A stretch of 64,000 nt of DNA from Dugong dugon. Taxonomy: Eukaryota > Chordata > Mammalia > Sirenia > Dugongidae. Below are positions 34,118 through 45,304 of this stretch, one piece after another. Position 1 is the stretch's first letter. Each line of letters opens with the position of its first letter. Where the stretch lies: NCBI GenBank assembly GCA_030035585.1, contig CM057482.1, positions 7,551,001-7,615,000 on the forward strand, read 5' to 3'. The notes under the pieces were generated by a model. It had not been told where the DNA came from. It saw only the letters and a list, made by a program, of their open reading frames with translations, and searched no databases. The position numbers were made by a program, and so were the translations under genes.

Positions 34118-34866
34118 TATGTTGGCATTGTTAGCTGCTGTCCATCGGGCCCCAGACTCATGGTGATCTCACGCACAAGAGAACAAATCACTGCCCGGTT
34201 CTGCGCTGTCCCCACGATCAGTTACAGATTAGACCGTTGTGATTCACAGGGTTTTCACTGGTTGATTTGGGGAAGTAAATCGCCAGCTCTTTCTTTTTAA
34301 TCCATCTTAATCTGGAAGTTCTGCTGAAACATGTTCAGCATCATAGCAACATGCAAGCAGGGGCAGATTATCCAATAGGCAAGGTGAGCATGCTGCTTAC
34401 CTCACTTACCGGATCATCTATAGTGAAAAATTTCACATTTTTTTCATCACATCAAAGATTCTGCTTCTAGGTATGGCTGGCATCTGTCTCTCTCCCAGCC
34501 CTATAGCACCTTCTTACAGAATCAAAGCCTCTTCTCAAATTTACAGATTCACGGAGGCGGATGACTCAGTAAGTAAGGTAAGCACGGGCTTACTTGTGCT
34601 TACTTACTAATCTGTAGTGAACAATTTCACGTGGGTTTTACCACCATCAAAGTGTGTTGAAACCCATGTGAAATTGTTCACTACAGATGATCTGGTAAGC
34701 AAGGTAAGCACCGTGATTACCTTGCCAGTTGGATAATCTGCCCCTGCATGCAAGCCTCCACTGACAGATGGCTGGTGGCTGCGCTGAGGTGCATGACTGA
34801 GGACCAAACTCGGATCTCCCACATGGAGAGGGAGAATTCTACCACTCAACTGCCACTTCCCCTTTA
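34118..34866 (-). mobile_element. tRNA-Gly-headed SINE split by a hAT MITE
   Basis: Antisense copy. Tail side at 34118-34357 ('gctgtccatcgggccccagactc', 'cactgcccggttctgcgctgtcc', 'tctggaagttctgctgaaac'). Head side at 34747-34866, where 'ggatctcccacatggagaggg' and 'gaattctaccactcaactgcc' are the reversed tRNA-Gly portion. The MITE sits between them. Confidence 0.85.
34358..34746. mobile_element. hAT-type MITE, 389 bp, with 8-bp target duplication
   Basis: The terminal inverted repeats begin caggggcagattatccaa at both ends (34358 inward and 34746 inward) and continue with 'ggcaaggt'. An exact 8-bp target duplication, catgcaag, lies at 34350-34357 and 34747-34754. Both features are diagnostic of the hAT superfamily; the terminus looks Tip100-like, from memory. 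A second inverted repeat (34611-34638 with 34660-34687) forms an internal hairpin. It also contains 'ggtaagcacgggctta'-type sequence shared with the element at 8504-8680. No coding capacity: it must have been moved in trans. Confidence 0.88.
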
Positions 34867-35402
34867 TTCTATGTTACTTATTTATTTTCTCCCTCTTTCC
34901 CCCACTACCTTATACAAAGAACATCAGTGGAGCCTGTTGGGTTAGGTTTCCCATATGAGTAAAACTGAATTAACACGATCCAGCAGAGACAGAACAGCTA
35001 GTAGAATTTTTGCATTTGCTGATTAGAGAACATGAACTTTTCACAGAAACAAAGTCCAGGATTCTGCAAGGCAAAAGGGGTGGACTATGTTGCATATTTT
35101 CCATATTCCCCTCCAGGTCCCCTCTCCTTCCTTCTTTGCCCTGCCCTGCTCTCTGCCCCCTCCCCCCGCAGGCTGGCCCATTTGGATCACAACAACAAGG
35201 CTCTGGCTTCTGGTAGCTAATGGGGAGATAGGAAAAGGGAAGAAAGCTCATTCAGAGTATTTATTTGATCGTTTGACCCGACTTCTCTCAAGGCAGCCTC
35301 TTCTGTATGACTCCTTCCTTCTGGAATTGGACTAAGGTAACTCCTCCCTCCTCCCAACCCTTTGGGATTAGTGGTATTTACAGGTCTGCTCCCGTAAAGA
35401 TT
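34867..35402. other. Unclassified sequence
   Basis: A C/T-rich stretch lies at about 35100-35170. A SINE-like 'ctgctcccgtaaagatta' at 35385-35402 continues at 35605 after another insertion. Confidence 0.4.
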
Positions 35403-35604
35403 ATTGTTGTTGTATGCCATCGAGTTGATTCCAACTCATAATGAACCCACAGGGCAGAGTAGAACTGCCTCATAGGTTCCCTAGGTTGTAAATCTTTATG
35501 GGAGCAGATCGACAGGCCTTTTCTCCCACAGAGTTTGGTGAGTTCGAATCACTGACCTTTCAGTTAGCAGCCAAGTGCCTAACCATTGTGCAACCAGGGC
35601 TCCT
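35403..35604 (-). mobile_element. AfroSINE inserted in a SINE fragment
   Basis: Antisense copy from 'ttgttgttgtatgccatcg' to 'gtgcaaccagggctcc'. The flanks repeat 'gtaaagatta' (35393-35402 and 35609-35618), a target duplication. The sequence outside it (35385-35402 and 35605-35660) is a sense SINE 3' part. Confidence 0.85.
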
Positions 35605-35665
35605 TCTGTAAAGATTACATCCCTGTGGGACAGTTCTACTCTGTCAGGACACAGCAACAATAATA

Positions 35666-36128
35666 GATCTAAACCCTGCCCATCCCCCTGCAGACAGTTC
35701 CTCTATTGGTTCTACTGGTAACTTTGTCAAACCTGCCTGGAATTACACCAGTGTGGGTGCTTCATCTGTTACCTGTTGGAGCCCTGACTGATACAGAGAT
35801 TCCAGAGCGGGGACTGTTAAGTTAGACCTTACAGGACACATGGAAGATGACCAGAAGCAGAAATGAAAAGGGCCTGTGACCGAGAAAACCATGTATCTCA
35901 CCAGCATTGCAGACCTAGAGGACTGAAAGAGAACCTAATGTGGTCCAGAAACCACAGGTCAGCTAGGTGCTGAGGCAGTGGTGGAAGCTCCTGCTGGAAA
36001 ATGCACAGCTCACAGACAGCCTCAAATGGCATGCCAGCATGCAGGATATCCTCCTGTGAGCCACAGGAAACAGAACCCAAAGGTTTACTTACTTTTATAC
36101 TTAAGTTATTGCCTTTTCCTTCAAAAAC
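35666..36128 (+). mobile_element. Possible ERVL LTR end and adjoining sequence
   Basis: 'ggttctactggtaactttg' and 'gttggagccctgactgatacagag' (near 35775-35800) look like the 3' end of an ERVL-class LTR. I cannot place its start or a target duplication. Confidence 0.3.
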
Positions 36129-36138
36129 CCAATGCCTT

Positions 36139-36671
36139 CGAAAGATCAGTCCAAAGGACTAATAGACCACAGCTTCCACCAGACTGAGTCCAGCACAGCT
36201 AGATGGTGCCCGGCTACTACCACTGACTGCTCTGACAGGGATCACAATAGAGGGTCCCAGACAGAGCTGGAGAAAAACGTAGAATGAAATTGTAACTCAC
36301 AAAAAAAGACCAGACTTACTGGTTTGACAGAGACTGGAGAAACCCCGAGAGTATGGCTCCTGGACCCTTTTAACACAGTACTGAGGTCACTCCTGAGGTT
36401 CACGCTTCAGCCAAAGATTAGACAGGCAGATAAAACAAAACGAGACTAAATGGCACACCAGTTCAGGGGCAAGAACGAGAAGGCAGGAGGGGACAGGAAA
36501 GCTGGTAATGGGGAACTCAAGGTTGAGAAGGGCAGAGTGTTGACATGTTGTGGGGTTGGCAATCAATGTCACAAAACAATATGTATAGTAATTGTTTAAT
36601 GAGAAACTAGTTTGCTCTGTAAACCTTCATCTAAAGTACAATAAAAAAAAACTGGGGGGAAAAAAAAAAAA
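36139..36671 (+). mobile_element. L1 3' end with poly(A) and target duplication
   Basis: 3' UTR 'gctagatggtgcccggctac', 'ggacagagctggag', 'aaagaccagacttactgg', 'ggcaatcaatgtcacaaaacaat' and 'aaagtacaataaaaaaaaac', then poly(A). A perfect 10-bp target duplication, ccaatgcctt, lies at 36129-36138 and 36672-36681. This gives a 5'-truncated L1 insertion of about 530 bp and supports calling the other matching copies L1. Confidence 0.88.
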
Positions 36672-36681
36672 CCAATGCCTT

Positions 36682-38011
36682 ATTGGAAATAAATCCACAA
36701 AATGATTTTGCCTCCACCGATTTAAAAGAAAAAAAAAAAAGTCACTTTAAAAAGGGCAATAACATCCCCTCGAAGTTTGGCTCAGAAACAAGTCTCATCC
36801 TTTCAGATGCTGAGATTTTATAGGGAATCACTTCAGTCCACTCCATTCTGCACCAAAAGAACAATTTCCCCTCTCCACTGAGCAGCTGAACAGGCCCCTG
36901 AGAGAATCTCGACTCTCTCGACTTGGCAGGGTCTATGGACAGATATAGAATGGCATTTTGGCTTTGTTGAGAAACATCTGTGGGAAACTATGGGCATTAG
37001 GAAGGCATGGCCAGAGACGGGGCTTCCAACACAAAGCCATTGCTTTGAGCCAAGTGGCAGCCCCTATAATACTTGGGATCCTTCCGATAGGTCATTGACT
37101 ATCTTCAATACCAGCTTGTTTCAAAGCCCTTGGCTGGATTTTATGGCATTCCTGGGCTGATAGGTTTCAAATTTCCTTTGTTCTTTTCATGCCAAGAATT
37201 TCGGGACTTTTGAACATCATCAACATCCTTCAAAGTACATGGATTGTTTAGAAGGCAAACTGTCCACATCATCAGTAGTCAAAATTGTACTAACGGAATA
37301 TCCTCTCTCCTTGGTAAAATATTGTTTGTTTTTCCAAATGAATAAATGACCATCTGCATTCCATTACCTTAGGCAAATCTGCAGAATTAGGGCCCTCTCT
37401 ATCACTCACGTTACTAATTAGCACAATAATTCTCCTTGAGATGCTGGACCACAGGATCAGTGTGGCTTCCAGAAACCAAGGCTCTAATCTTTAACGCGTC
37501 TTCTGCCACCTCCACTTCCGAGTGGGCTTCGCCACATTACTGGCCCTGTCTCTCAGCTGTCCAACTCCTTGATTTAATTATGCTGCGAGTCTCCATCCTC
37601 GTTGGAAGTCTCCACGCACGCTGTTCACCCCATTATTATGGGCTACATTTCCTTTCTGCTGCAATGTCTTATTCTTGTCCGTCTTTGGGCTTTAGTGGCT
37701 AATAGATATTTGCATTGATTTTCATTTCTCCCTGTTCTTGATAAAAAGTCCTCTTAGCCACTCATCCTGGAAGTAGAAAACCACTTAGCTTAACCAAAAG
37801 GTGAAGTTCAGATCCTTCCTCGAACCAAAACTTGACTTTCTGTTGATATTGTCTCCCTACTTCTCACAGCCTCCAAGGGACCACCCTAAGGACTTAGTAC
37901 AGACTCTGCTCTTGCCAAAGTTGCTTCCACCCATCTCATGTTTTCTGGCTGCCTTTCCCTAGGGCAAATCATGCAAGTCTCCCTCTCTCTGTCTATCTCT
38001 CTGTCTCTCGG

Positions 38012-38046
<35 letters not shown>

Positions 38047-38555
38047 TACTTCATGAATAAGTCCATCACTGTATACAGGGACCCAGGAATGGTTAAGCAA
38101 ATTATGGTGCTCCCTCAACAGAAAAGTATGCAGGCATTAATATGATGTGTATAAAACACCGCATGAAACACTGTGGGAAATTACCTATGTTGTTATCAAG
38201 AAAGAAAACTGTACATACAGCATTCTCAAAAGATGTTTTAAAATCTACCTGTTCACACCTTCCTGTGTAGGAAGAAGACTGGAAACAAATATACCAAAGT
38301 ATTCACAATGGCTCATATGGATAGTATGACTTGGAGAAAATATCTCTTTTATTTGTTTTTTCTTTAATTTCAAAGAGACTATTTTTAGAACAGCAAATTA
38401 TAACCTAAACAAGTAAAAGAGAAAAGGCAAACATCATACTGTCTCATCATTGAGGGAATGTCTAAATCATGAAGCTCAATCAAAATGGGGAATAAAATGC
38501 AGAAAAGGATGTAAATTGGAACCATGGGAAAAATAACCCGAAATTTAGGAGTATT
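36682..38555. other. Unique sequence
   Basis: 1.9 kb mostly without repeats, apart from the CT/CA microsatellite near 37980-38047. The part at about 37290-37440 looks unlike any transposon. Confidence 0.45.
37975..38047. repeat. (CT)n(CA)n microsatellite
   Basis: ctctctctgtctatctctctg and so on, changing to (ca)n of about 8 units. Confidence 0.9.
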
Positions 38556-38569
38556 GTCTTGGAGTTGGC

Positions 38570-38703
38570 ATCCTGGTGGCACAGTGGTTAACAGCTCAGC
38601 TGCTAACTAAAAGGTTGGCAGTTCAAATCTACCAGCTGCTCCTTGGAAATCCTGTGGGACGGTTCTACTCTGTAATTGGCTCAACGGCAATGGTTTTCGT
38701 CGG
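38570..38703 (+). mobile_element. AfroSINE
   Basis: Short sense copy 'atcctggtggcacagtgg' to 'ctcaacggcaatggttttcg'. The flanks gtcttggagttggc (38556-38569) and gtcttggcgttagc (38704-38717) are a slightly diverged 14-bp target duplication. Confidence 0.9.
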
Positions 38704-38717
38704 GTCTTGGCGTTAGC

Positions 38718-39296
38718 AGGAACAAGGATTATATATAACCACTGGGTCTGTCCCTTGTGCAGACACTCTGTGACTGTGTTAAAACCATCAGTGCAGGGAG
38801 GTGGGAGGCTGAAGGTCTCACTATTATGCAGAAAAGAACCGGGATTGAAACTGTGGAGAAAATTATCCCATTCCTGGCACCCAGGCTAGGAGAAGGGGAA
38901 GGATGGGATGGGACATCAGCACTTGTAATGACACCCCCTCTGTGCCCAGCTCTGTGCCAGGCCCTGAGCAGGGCAGATTCAGGTCTGGGACGCTTGAAGC
39001 ATGTACAAGTCTTAATATAAGATTAAGAATGCCAATTTAAGTATAAAAACTAATACTTACTTAAAATAAGAGAATTTATCACAAATTACAAATATAAGAA
39101 GCAGACAAATACAAAGCCTCACAAAGTGCAGAAAAATCATGCTTCTTACTTAACTGCCCTAGATTCTTCTATGAGCCTGGATTCCTGACAGTTTTGGCTA
39201 CATACTCTCTGATCGCCTCTTCACGTGACAAATATTTTATAATATTTTCTGTCTAAAGATTAAAACGATAATTCAGTCTTTGCTCTGGTACAGTTC
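38718..39296. other. Unique sequence
   Basis: No repeat or gene feature is recognised. Confidence 0.5.
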
Positions 39297-39480
39297 GTTG
39301 ACATTTTTTAAACTTTTTTATTTTGAGATCATTTTAGACTTACAGAAGACTTAAAAAAGAGTACAGAAAGTTCACCCAGTTTCCGCTAATGTTACCATCT
39401 TAGCTAGCCATAATACAATCAACAAAACTAAGAAATTAGAACTGGTATGATAAGTCTCTTTCATACATAAGCTGTAAGAT
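39297..39480 (-). mobile_element. L1M 3' end, antisense
   Basis: 'ttttagacttacagaagacttaaaaaagagtacag', 'acccagtttccgctaatgttacc' and 'caaaactaagaaattagaactgg' are antisense L1M 3' UTR. Confidence 0.75.
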
Positions 39481-41100
39481 TTTGGTGCTCTCAGGTTCTC
39501 TCTGGAGTATCTAATCAAATACTTTTTCAGCTGATGGCATGATTAACCATTTTACCATCAATGTCCTCTTTGCAGTGATGTATTCTAAGTTTTATTATTT
39601 TTGTTGATGTCAGTATTTCACAACAAATCGGCCAAAAATTTCCATCTTTTCTCAATGTCTTCATGACACACTCCACCTCATTAACTGGAAAAGCAAACAG
39701 TTTAAAAGCCTACTCAGTCTTTCTTTTCAGAATATATCTCTTCTTATAGAATCAGTACTTTTAGTAGAATCTGAAATTTTTGTTATACTTCTGACGTCAA
39801 GAAGTGAATAATTTTTTATTGACTTAATCAGCCATCATATTGCTTTCATGTCATAGTCGGTGACTCTTCATCTTAATTTTCCCCCAGTTCTGTAGCAAAT
39901 AGAGATGACAAAAGAAGATATCTATACTTCGTATAGGTCCCAGTCAGGAATCTCTTAACTTCTTATTTGTTCCAAATCGTCTTTTCAAATTGCAGTTAAA
40001 TTGGCATATTCCCAATCAACTTTCCTTTAGAGAATCCCAAAAATGTCCATGGCCACTCTACGCGACCTGACGCAAAGGGAAGTATGAAGGAGGGGAAGGT
40101 GGACAGAAAAGAGATTGTGGTCTTAGCTAATTGTGGTTAAAATACCTTGCCATGGCTAGTTTTGCAGAAACATGTGAACACATTGCTACAACCTCCCCCA
40201 GAGCCTTGGATGGGATCTGTGGGAAGTGAAGGATCCTGAAGCTGAAACTTTATTAGCTTCGAAGTAATCCTTTCCCACCCAGAGAACAGAAATGGCTGCC
40301 CAAAATCCAGGCTCTCAGGGAGCTTGTGTTTTAGGAAAACAAGACAAATCTGCATTCAGAGGCGTCTGGGAAGACACCACAGGACCTCAGACAGTCTTTC
40401 TAGCACACAGCCAGGAAACGAACACCCCATGCCATCTTTGTTTCTGAGTGCCCATCCCTCCTCAAAGTCCACCAGACGTCAGCTGCCTCATACTAGCCCC
40501 AAGGTGGCTCTGAGAGCTAAGGCACAGCTTCCCAGAAAATTCTGAAATTTTCTCTGGCCTTTCATTTTCCACCAGACTGGGGAGTAGAGCAGAAGTTGAA
40601 AGAAGATAGAATACATCAAAAATGTCGTCATCCTAAATACTGTGATTTGAAGTCATTTTTCACTGCCAAGAAAGAAAGAAAAAAAAAAAAAAAGTAGTCA
40701 AGCCTCTGAAGGCAATGTTTACTCTTCAGGGGAACAAGACAGAGGAGAGAGCTTCTGACAAGACTGTCAAAAGTGTGCTCTGAAATTTAACTATTAATAA
40801 TAATAAAAAACAACAAATAAAGCTTTGACTTAATCCAGTATCTTTCATCTCCACATATCAAAGAGTGTTGCCAATGTCCCTGATCACAACATGTCTGTGA
40901 AGCGCATAAGTGACAGGCATTGTCATTGCTCACTGACAGATGAAAGAACAGAGAAGCTAAGAAACTTATGCTCAGCGAATCAGCCGAGGACCTGGGAGGG
41001 GAGATGAATCTGTCTTCTTAGTATTTATTGTTCCCCTACCTAGGGCTACTAACAAGCACTTCCTGGAAGGGATTTGTGTTTAAGGAGCCCTGAAAAAGAG
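39481..41100. other. Mostly unique sequence
   Basis: The stretch 39490-40020 resembles an old transposon or pseudogene in composition, but I could not match it. An A-run lies at 40679-40693. A possible antisense MIR scrap lies near 40890-40990. No exon is recognised. Confidence 0.35.
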
Positions 41101-41102
41101 CA

Positions 41103-41266
41103 GGAGCCCTGGTGGCATGGTGGTTAAGCGCTCGGCTGCTAACCAAAAGGTCAGCAGTTTGAATCCACCAGTTGCTCATTGGAAATCCTATGGGGAAGTT
41201 CTACTCAGTCCTGTAGTGTTGCTGTGAGCTGGAATCAAATAAATGGCAACGGGTTTGATTCTGGTT
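41103..41266 (+). mobile_element. AfroSINE
   Basis: Sense copy 'ggagccctggtggcatggtgg' to 'aaatggcaacgggtttg'. Low divergence, short form. Confidence 0.9.
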
Positions 41267-41284
41267 TGAACATGAGCAAAGGTC

Positions 41285-41447
41285 CGTAGGTAGTTAAAAT
41301 GGTTTGCCCACAGATACTAACCAAAAGATTGTTGGTTCAACGCTGCCTACTTCTGTAAGATCACAGCTATTGAAAATCCTATGGAGTACTATTTTACTCT
41401 GGAACATGTAGGGTTGCCATGAGTCAGGATCCATTCTATGGCAACAA
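41285..41447 (+). mobile_element. Degraded AfroSINE
   Basis: Directly follows the previous copy: 'ctaaccaaaagattgttggttcaa', 'aatcctatggagtactattttactc', 'gttgccatgagtcaggatcc'. More diverged, so older. Confidence 0.75.
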
Positions 41448-41734
41448 GCTTTTTTTTATTTTGTATTTTAGCATAAGCAATGCAGAGCATCCCTGGAAGG
41501 CACTGAGTCTCTGTTCTCCAGAAATTTGGTGATAAAACGCATCCACCAAGATAGCTCTGGCTCTATGCTGTCAGTCAGCAAGACACTTTTTAAGAGTCAC
41601 CTGTTCAAGGAATCCTGCAGGATGTGCACTGAAAAAGAATCATTCCACACAGAGCCTACCTTTGTGGAGTTCACAATATATAGGATGAAAAAAGGAAAGA
41701 TGCCCACATACCCCTCAAACCCTACAGTGCAACC

Positions 41735-42270
41735 ATAATGAGGTGTCTTCAGTGTCTCCAAACACATGGGCATCTGTGAGGCAGGCAGCCTCAGAGCCCA
41801 ACCCTTCTAAGAAACACCTGCTCTGGCTTATCCTCCTACACCGAGCAGAATAAGCTACACTTTCTTCTGAAATCGTTCTTGACAAGATAACCACAAAACA
41901 GGCCATAGATAGCCTCAACCCACCTCTGAGTGGAGACTTAACATCCTAATGAAGGAAAATCAACCTCTTCCTCCACCCTGGGGGATCGAACCTTTGTCTA
42001 AAGAAAATGCCTAGTCATCCCCAAGCTCTGGGTGCCTGCATAAAGGTCACTTCTAAATATTCGTGATAAATTTGCATTTCCTTGTCTGCTCCCTGTAAAA
42101 GTCCACCTCCCCAAGCTGCCCATGGGTAGTCTTGGAGGCAGCAGCCCCATTTGCTCCTTTCCTTGCGCAATGAAATAAAGGCACCTTTCTTCTCCCACCT
42201 CAGCCTCTTGTTTATTGGCTATAACAAGTCACGCTGAGCAGAACCTGGAGTTTCCACCTGGTAACATCTG
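41735..42270 (+). mobile_element. Candidate solo LTR (ERV1-like)
   Basis: 'aaacaggccatagatagcctcaaccc' and 'taatgaaggaaaatcaacc' precede a TATA-like 'tgtaaaagtcc' (about 42096). A polyadenylation signal 'gaaataaaggcacc' (about 42171) follows, then a U5-like end 'ctcttgtttattggc' to 'cacctggtaaca'. The order fits a gammaretrovirus-type LTR. Ends are uncertain and no target duplication was found. Confidence 0.45.
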
Positions 42271-42599
42271 CATCTTTATTCAAACTCTTCCTGCTCCTCT
42301 TCTTGTACCTCTTCACAACACCGTTGATGCATCACCTACTCTACTAATCCTCTTCCTGCTGCTCATGCACCATGTACCTTTCCTTCCTTTTTGTACCTCC
42401 GAGATTCTATACAAATTTCTATCACAGGCCCTGTGACTTTGCTGCATGGACTTACATACATATCTGTCTTCCTTACTAACATCTAAGATCTTTGTCACAG
42501 GAAATATATCATATTTATCTTTGTATCTCCAAATCCCTGCACAGTGTTAAGCTCATACCAAATGTTCAGTAATTGTTTCTAGAAAGAAGAAAGAAGGGA

Positions 42600-42670
42600 A
42601 AGGAACTGATATTTAGTAACAGCTACTATTTGCCAGGCACTGTGTTAAGCATATTCCTACTCAGCATTTA
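42600..42670 (-). mobile_element. MIR fragment, antisense
   Basis: 'taacagctactatttgccaggcactgtgttaagc' is the antisense MIR 3' end. Confidence 0.7.
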
Positions 42671-42882
42671 GGGAGTGCTTTGGTGCAAATGGTTAATGCT
42701 CTTGGCTGCTAATCCAAAGGTTGGAGGTTCGAGTCTACCCAGAGACACCTTGGAAGAAAAGACTGGCAGTCCACTTCCACAAAATCAGCCAGTGAAAACC
42801 CTATGGAACACAGTTCTACTCCAACATACACACATGGGGTCACCATGAGTTGGGGTCAATTCAGTGGCAGCTGGTTGGTTTC
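42671..42882 (+). mobile_element. AfroSINE
   Basis: Sense copy 'gggagtgctttggtgcaaatgg', 'ggaggttcgagtctaccc', 'tcagccagtgaaaaccc', tail 'ggtcaattcagtggcagctgg'. It interrupts or ends the MIR. Confidence 0.88.
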
Positions 42883-42891
42883 TAGTCTGAG

Positions 42892-45295
42892 GTTGTTGTT
42901 GTTGGGTGCCAGCCATGAAGACGATTCTGACTCATAGCAACTCTATGTGCAACAGAACAAAACACTGCCTGGTCCTGCACCATCCTTACAACCATTGTTA
43001 TGCTTGAGCCCATTATTGCAGCCACTGTGTCAATCCATCTCATCGAGGGTCTTCTTCTTTTTCACTGACCCTCTACTTTACCAAGCATGATGTTCTTCTC
43101 CAGGGACTGATCCCTTCTGATAACATGTCCAAAGTATGTGAGACGTAGTCTCGCCATCCTTGCTTCTAAGGAGCATTCAGGCTGTATTTCTTCCAAGACA
43201 GATTTGTTTGTTCTTTTGGCAGTCCATGCTATATTCAATATTCTTTGTCGACACCACAATTCAAAGGTGTCAAATCTTCTTTGGTCTGCCTTATTCATCA
43301 CCCAGCTTTCACATGCATATGAGGTGATTGAAAACATCATGGCTTGGGTCAGGCGCACCTTAGTCTTTTAGGTGACATCTTTGCTTTTTAACACTTTGAA
43401 GAGATCTTTTGCAGCAGATTTGCCCAATGCAATGGGTCATTTGATTTCTTAACTGCTGCTTCCATGGGTGTTGATTGTGGATCCAAGTAAAATGAAACCC
43501 TTGACAACATCAATCTTTTTTCCATTTATCATGATGTTGCTTATTGGTCCAGTTGTGAGGATTTTTGTTTTCTTTATATTGAGATGTAATCCATACTGAA
43601 GACCGTGGTCTTTGATCTTCATCAGTAAAGGCTTCAAGTCCTCTTCACTTTCAGTAAGCAAGATTGTATCATCTGCATAACACAGGTTGTTAATGAGTCT
43701 TTCTCCAAACCTGATGCCCCATTCTTCTTCATATAGTCCAGCTTCTTGGATTATTTGCTCAGCATACGGATTGAATAAACATGGTGAAAGATACAACCCT
43801 GACGCACACATTTCCTGACTTTAAACCATGCAGTATGCCCTTGTTCTGTTCGAACGACTGCCTCTTGATCTATGTACAGGTGCCTCATGAGCACAATTAA
43901 GTGTTTTGGGATTGTCATTCTTTGCAATGTTATCCATAAATTGTTATGATCCACATAGTTGAATGCCTTTGCATAGTAATAAAATACAGGTAAACATCTT
44001 TCTGATATTTTCTGCTTTAAGCCAGGATCCATCTTACATTAGCAATGATATCCCAGGTTCCACAACCTCTTCTGAATCCAACTTGAATTTCTGGCAGTTC
44101 CCTGCCTGTGTACTGCTGCAACTACTTTTGAATGATCTTCAGCATAATTTTACTTGTATGTGATATTAATGATATTGTTTGATAATTTCCACCTTCAGGA
44201 GAATCACCTTTCTTTGGAATGGGCATAAATATGGATCTCTTCCTGTCAGTTGGGCAGGTAGCTGTCTTCCAAGTTTCTTGGCATAGATGAGTGAGGACTT
44301 CCAGTGCTGCATCTGTTTGTTGAAACATCTCCATTGGTATTCCATCAATTCCTGAAGCCTTGTTTTTCCCCAATTCCTTCAGTGAAACTTGGACCTCTTC
44401 CTTCGGTACCATTAGTTCCTGATCATGTGCTACCTCCTGAAATGGTTGAACATCAACCAATTCTTTTTGGTATGGTGACTCTGTGTATTCATTCCATCTT
44501 CTTTTGATGCTTCCTGCATCATTTAATATTTTCCCCATAGAATCCTTCAATATTGCAACGCGAGGCTTGGATTTTTTCTTCAGATCTTTCAGCTTGAGAA
44601 ATGCCGAGTGTGTTCTTCCCTTTTGGTTTTCTAACTCCAGGTCTTTGCATATGTCATTATAATACTTTGTCTTCTCAAGCCGCCCTTTGAAATCTTCTGC
44701 TCAGCTCTTTGACGTCATCATTTCTTCCGTTTGCTTTAGCTATTTGACTTTCAAGAGCAAGTTTAAGAGTCTCTTCTGACATCCATTTTGGTCTTTTCTT
44801 TCTTTCCTGTCTTTTTAATGATCTCTTGCTTTCCTCATGTCTGATGTCCTCTTTGTCATTCCACAACTCGTCTGGTCTTTGGTCATTAGGGTTCAATGCA
44901 TCAAATCTATTCTTGAGATGGTCTCTAAATTCAGGTGGGATATACTCAAGGTCGTATTTCGGCTGTCATGGACTTGTTCTAATTTTCTTCAGTTTCAGCT
45001 TGAACTTGCATATGAGCACTGATTATCTGTTCTGCAGTCAGCCCCTGGCCTTGTTCTGACTGATGATATTGAGCTTCTCCATCATCTCTTTCCACAGATG
45101 TAGTCAATATGATTGCTGTGTATTCCATCTGGTGAGGTCCACGTGTATAGTTGCCTTTTATGCTGGTGAAGAAAGGTATTTGCATGGGTCTTGCAAAATT
45201 TTATATGTGATCTCTAGCATCATTTCTATCATTGAGGCCATATTTTCCAACTACCGATCCTCCTTTGTTTCCAATGTTTGCACTCTAATCTGAGG
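42892..45295 (-). mobile_element. RTE (BovB-like) LINE, 2.4 kb, antisense, broken
   Basis: The longest LINE copy in the window. The 3' tail (gttgttgttgttggg) is at 42892. Reading towards higher coordinates on the minus strand come the post-RT region (CESWVMNKADQRRFD, SVLEEIQPECSLEAR), then the reverse transcriptase with its catalytic YADD at 43668-43679 and 'NIKKTKILTTG'. Next are 'FYYYAKAFNYVDHNNLW' and 'MPIPKKGDSPEGGNYQTISL', then a linker with 'ELWNDKEDIR'. Last is the end of the apurinic-type endonuclease (TSPDG-like and RPGAD-like pieces, 44980-45260). Stops and frameshifts separate these blocks and the endonuclease start is missing, so it is dead. The family resembles ruminant BovB and elephant RTE1. 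Confidence 0.85.
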
Positions 45296-45304
45296 ACTCA
45301 TGTC

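Noticed and set aside
36630-36672. Polyadenylation signal of a host gene
   Set aside because: AATAAA plus A-run is the end of a retroposed L1 flanked by a ccaatgcctt target duplication.
37500-37700. Possible exon (cysteine- and leucine-rich plus-strand frame)
   Set aside because: No splice-site pair, family motif or codon bias supports it.
43449-43811. Functional reverse transcriptase gene
   Set aside because: The YADD motif is intact, but the LINE frame is broken on both sides, the endonuclease start is missing and the element is 5'-truncated.
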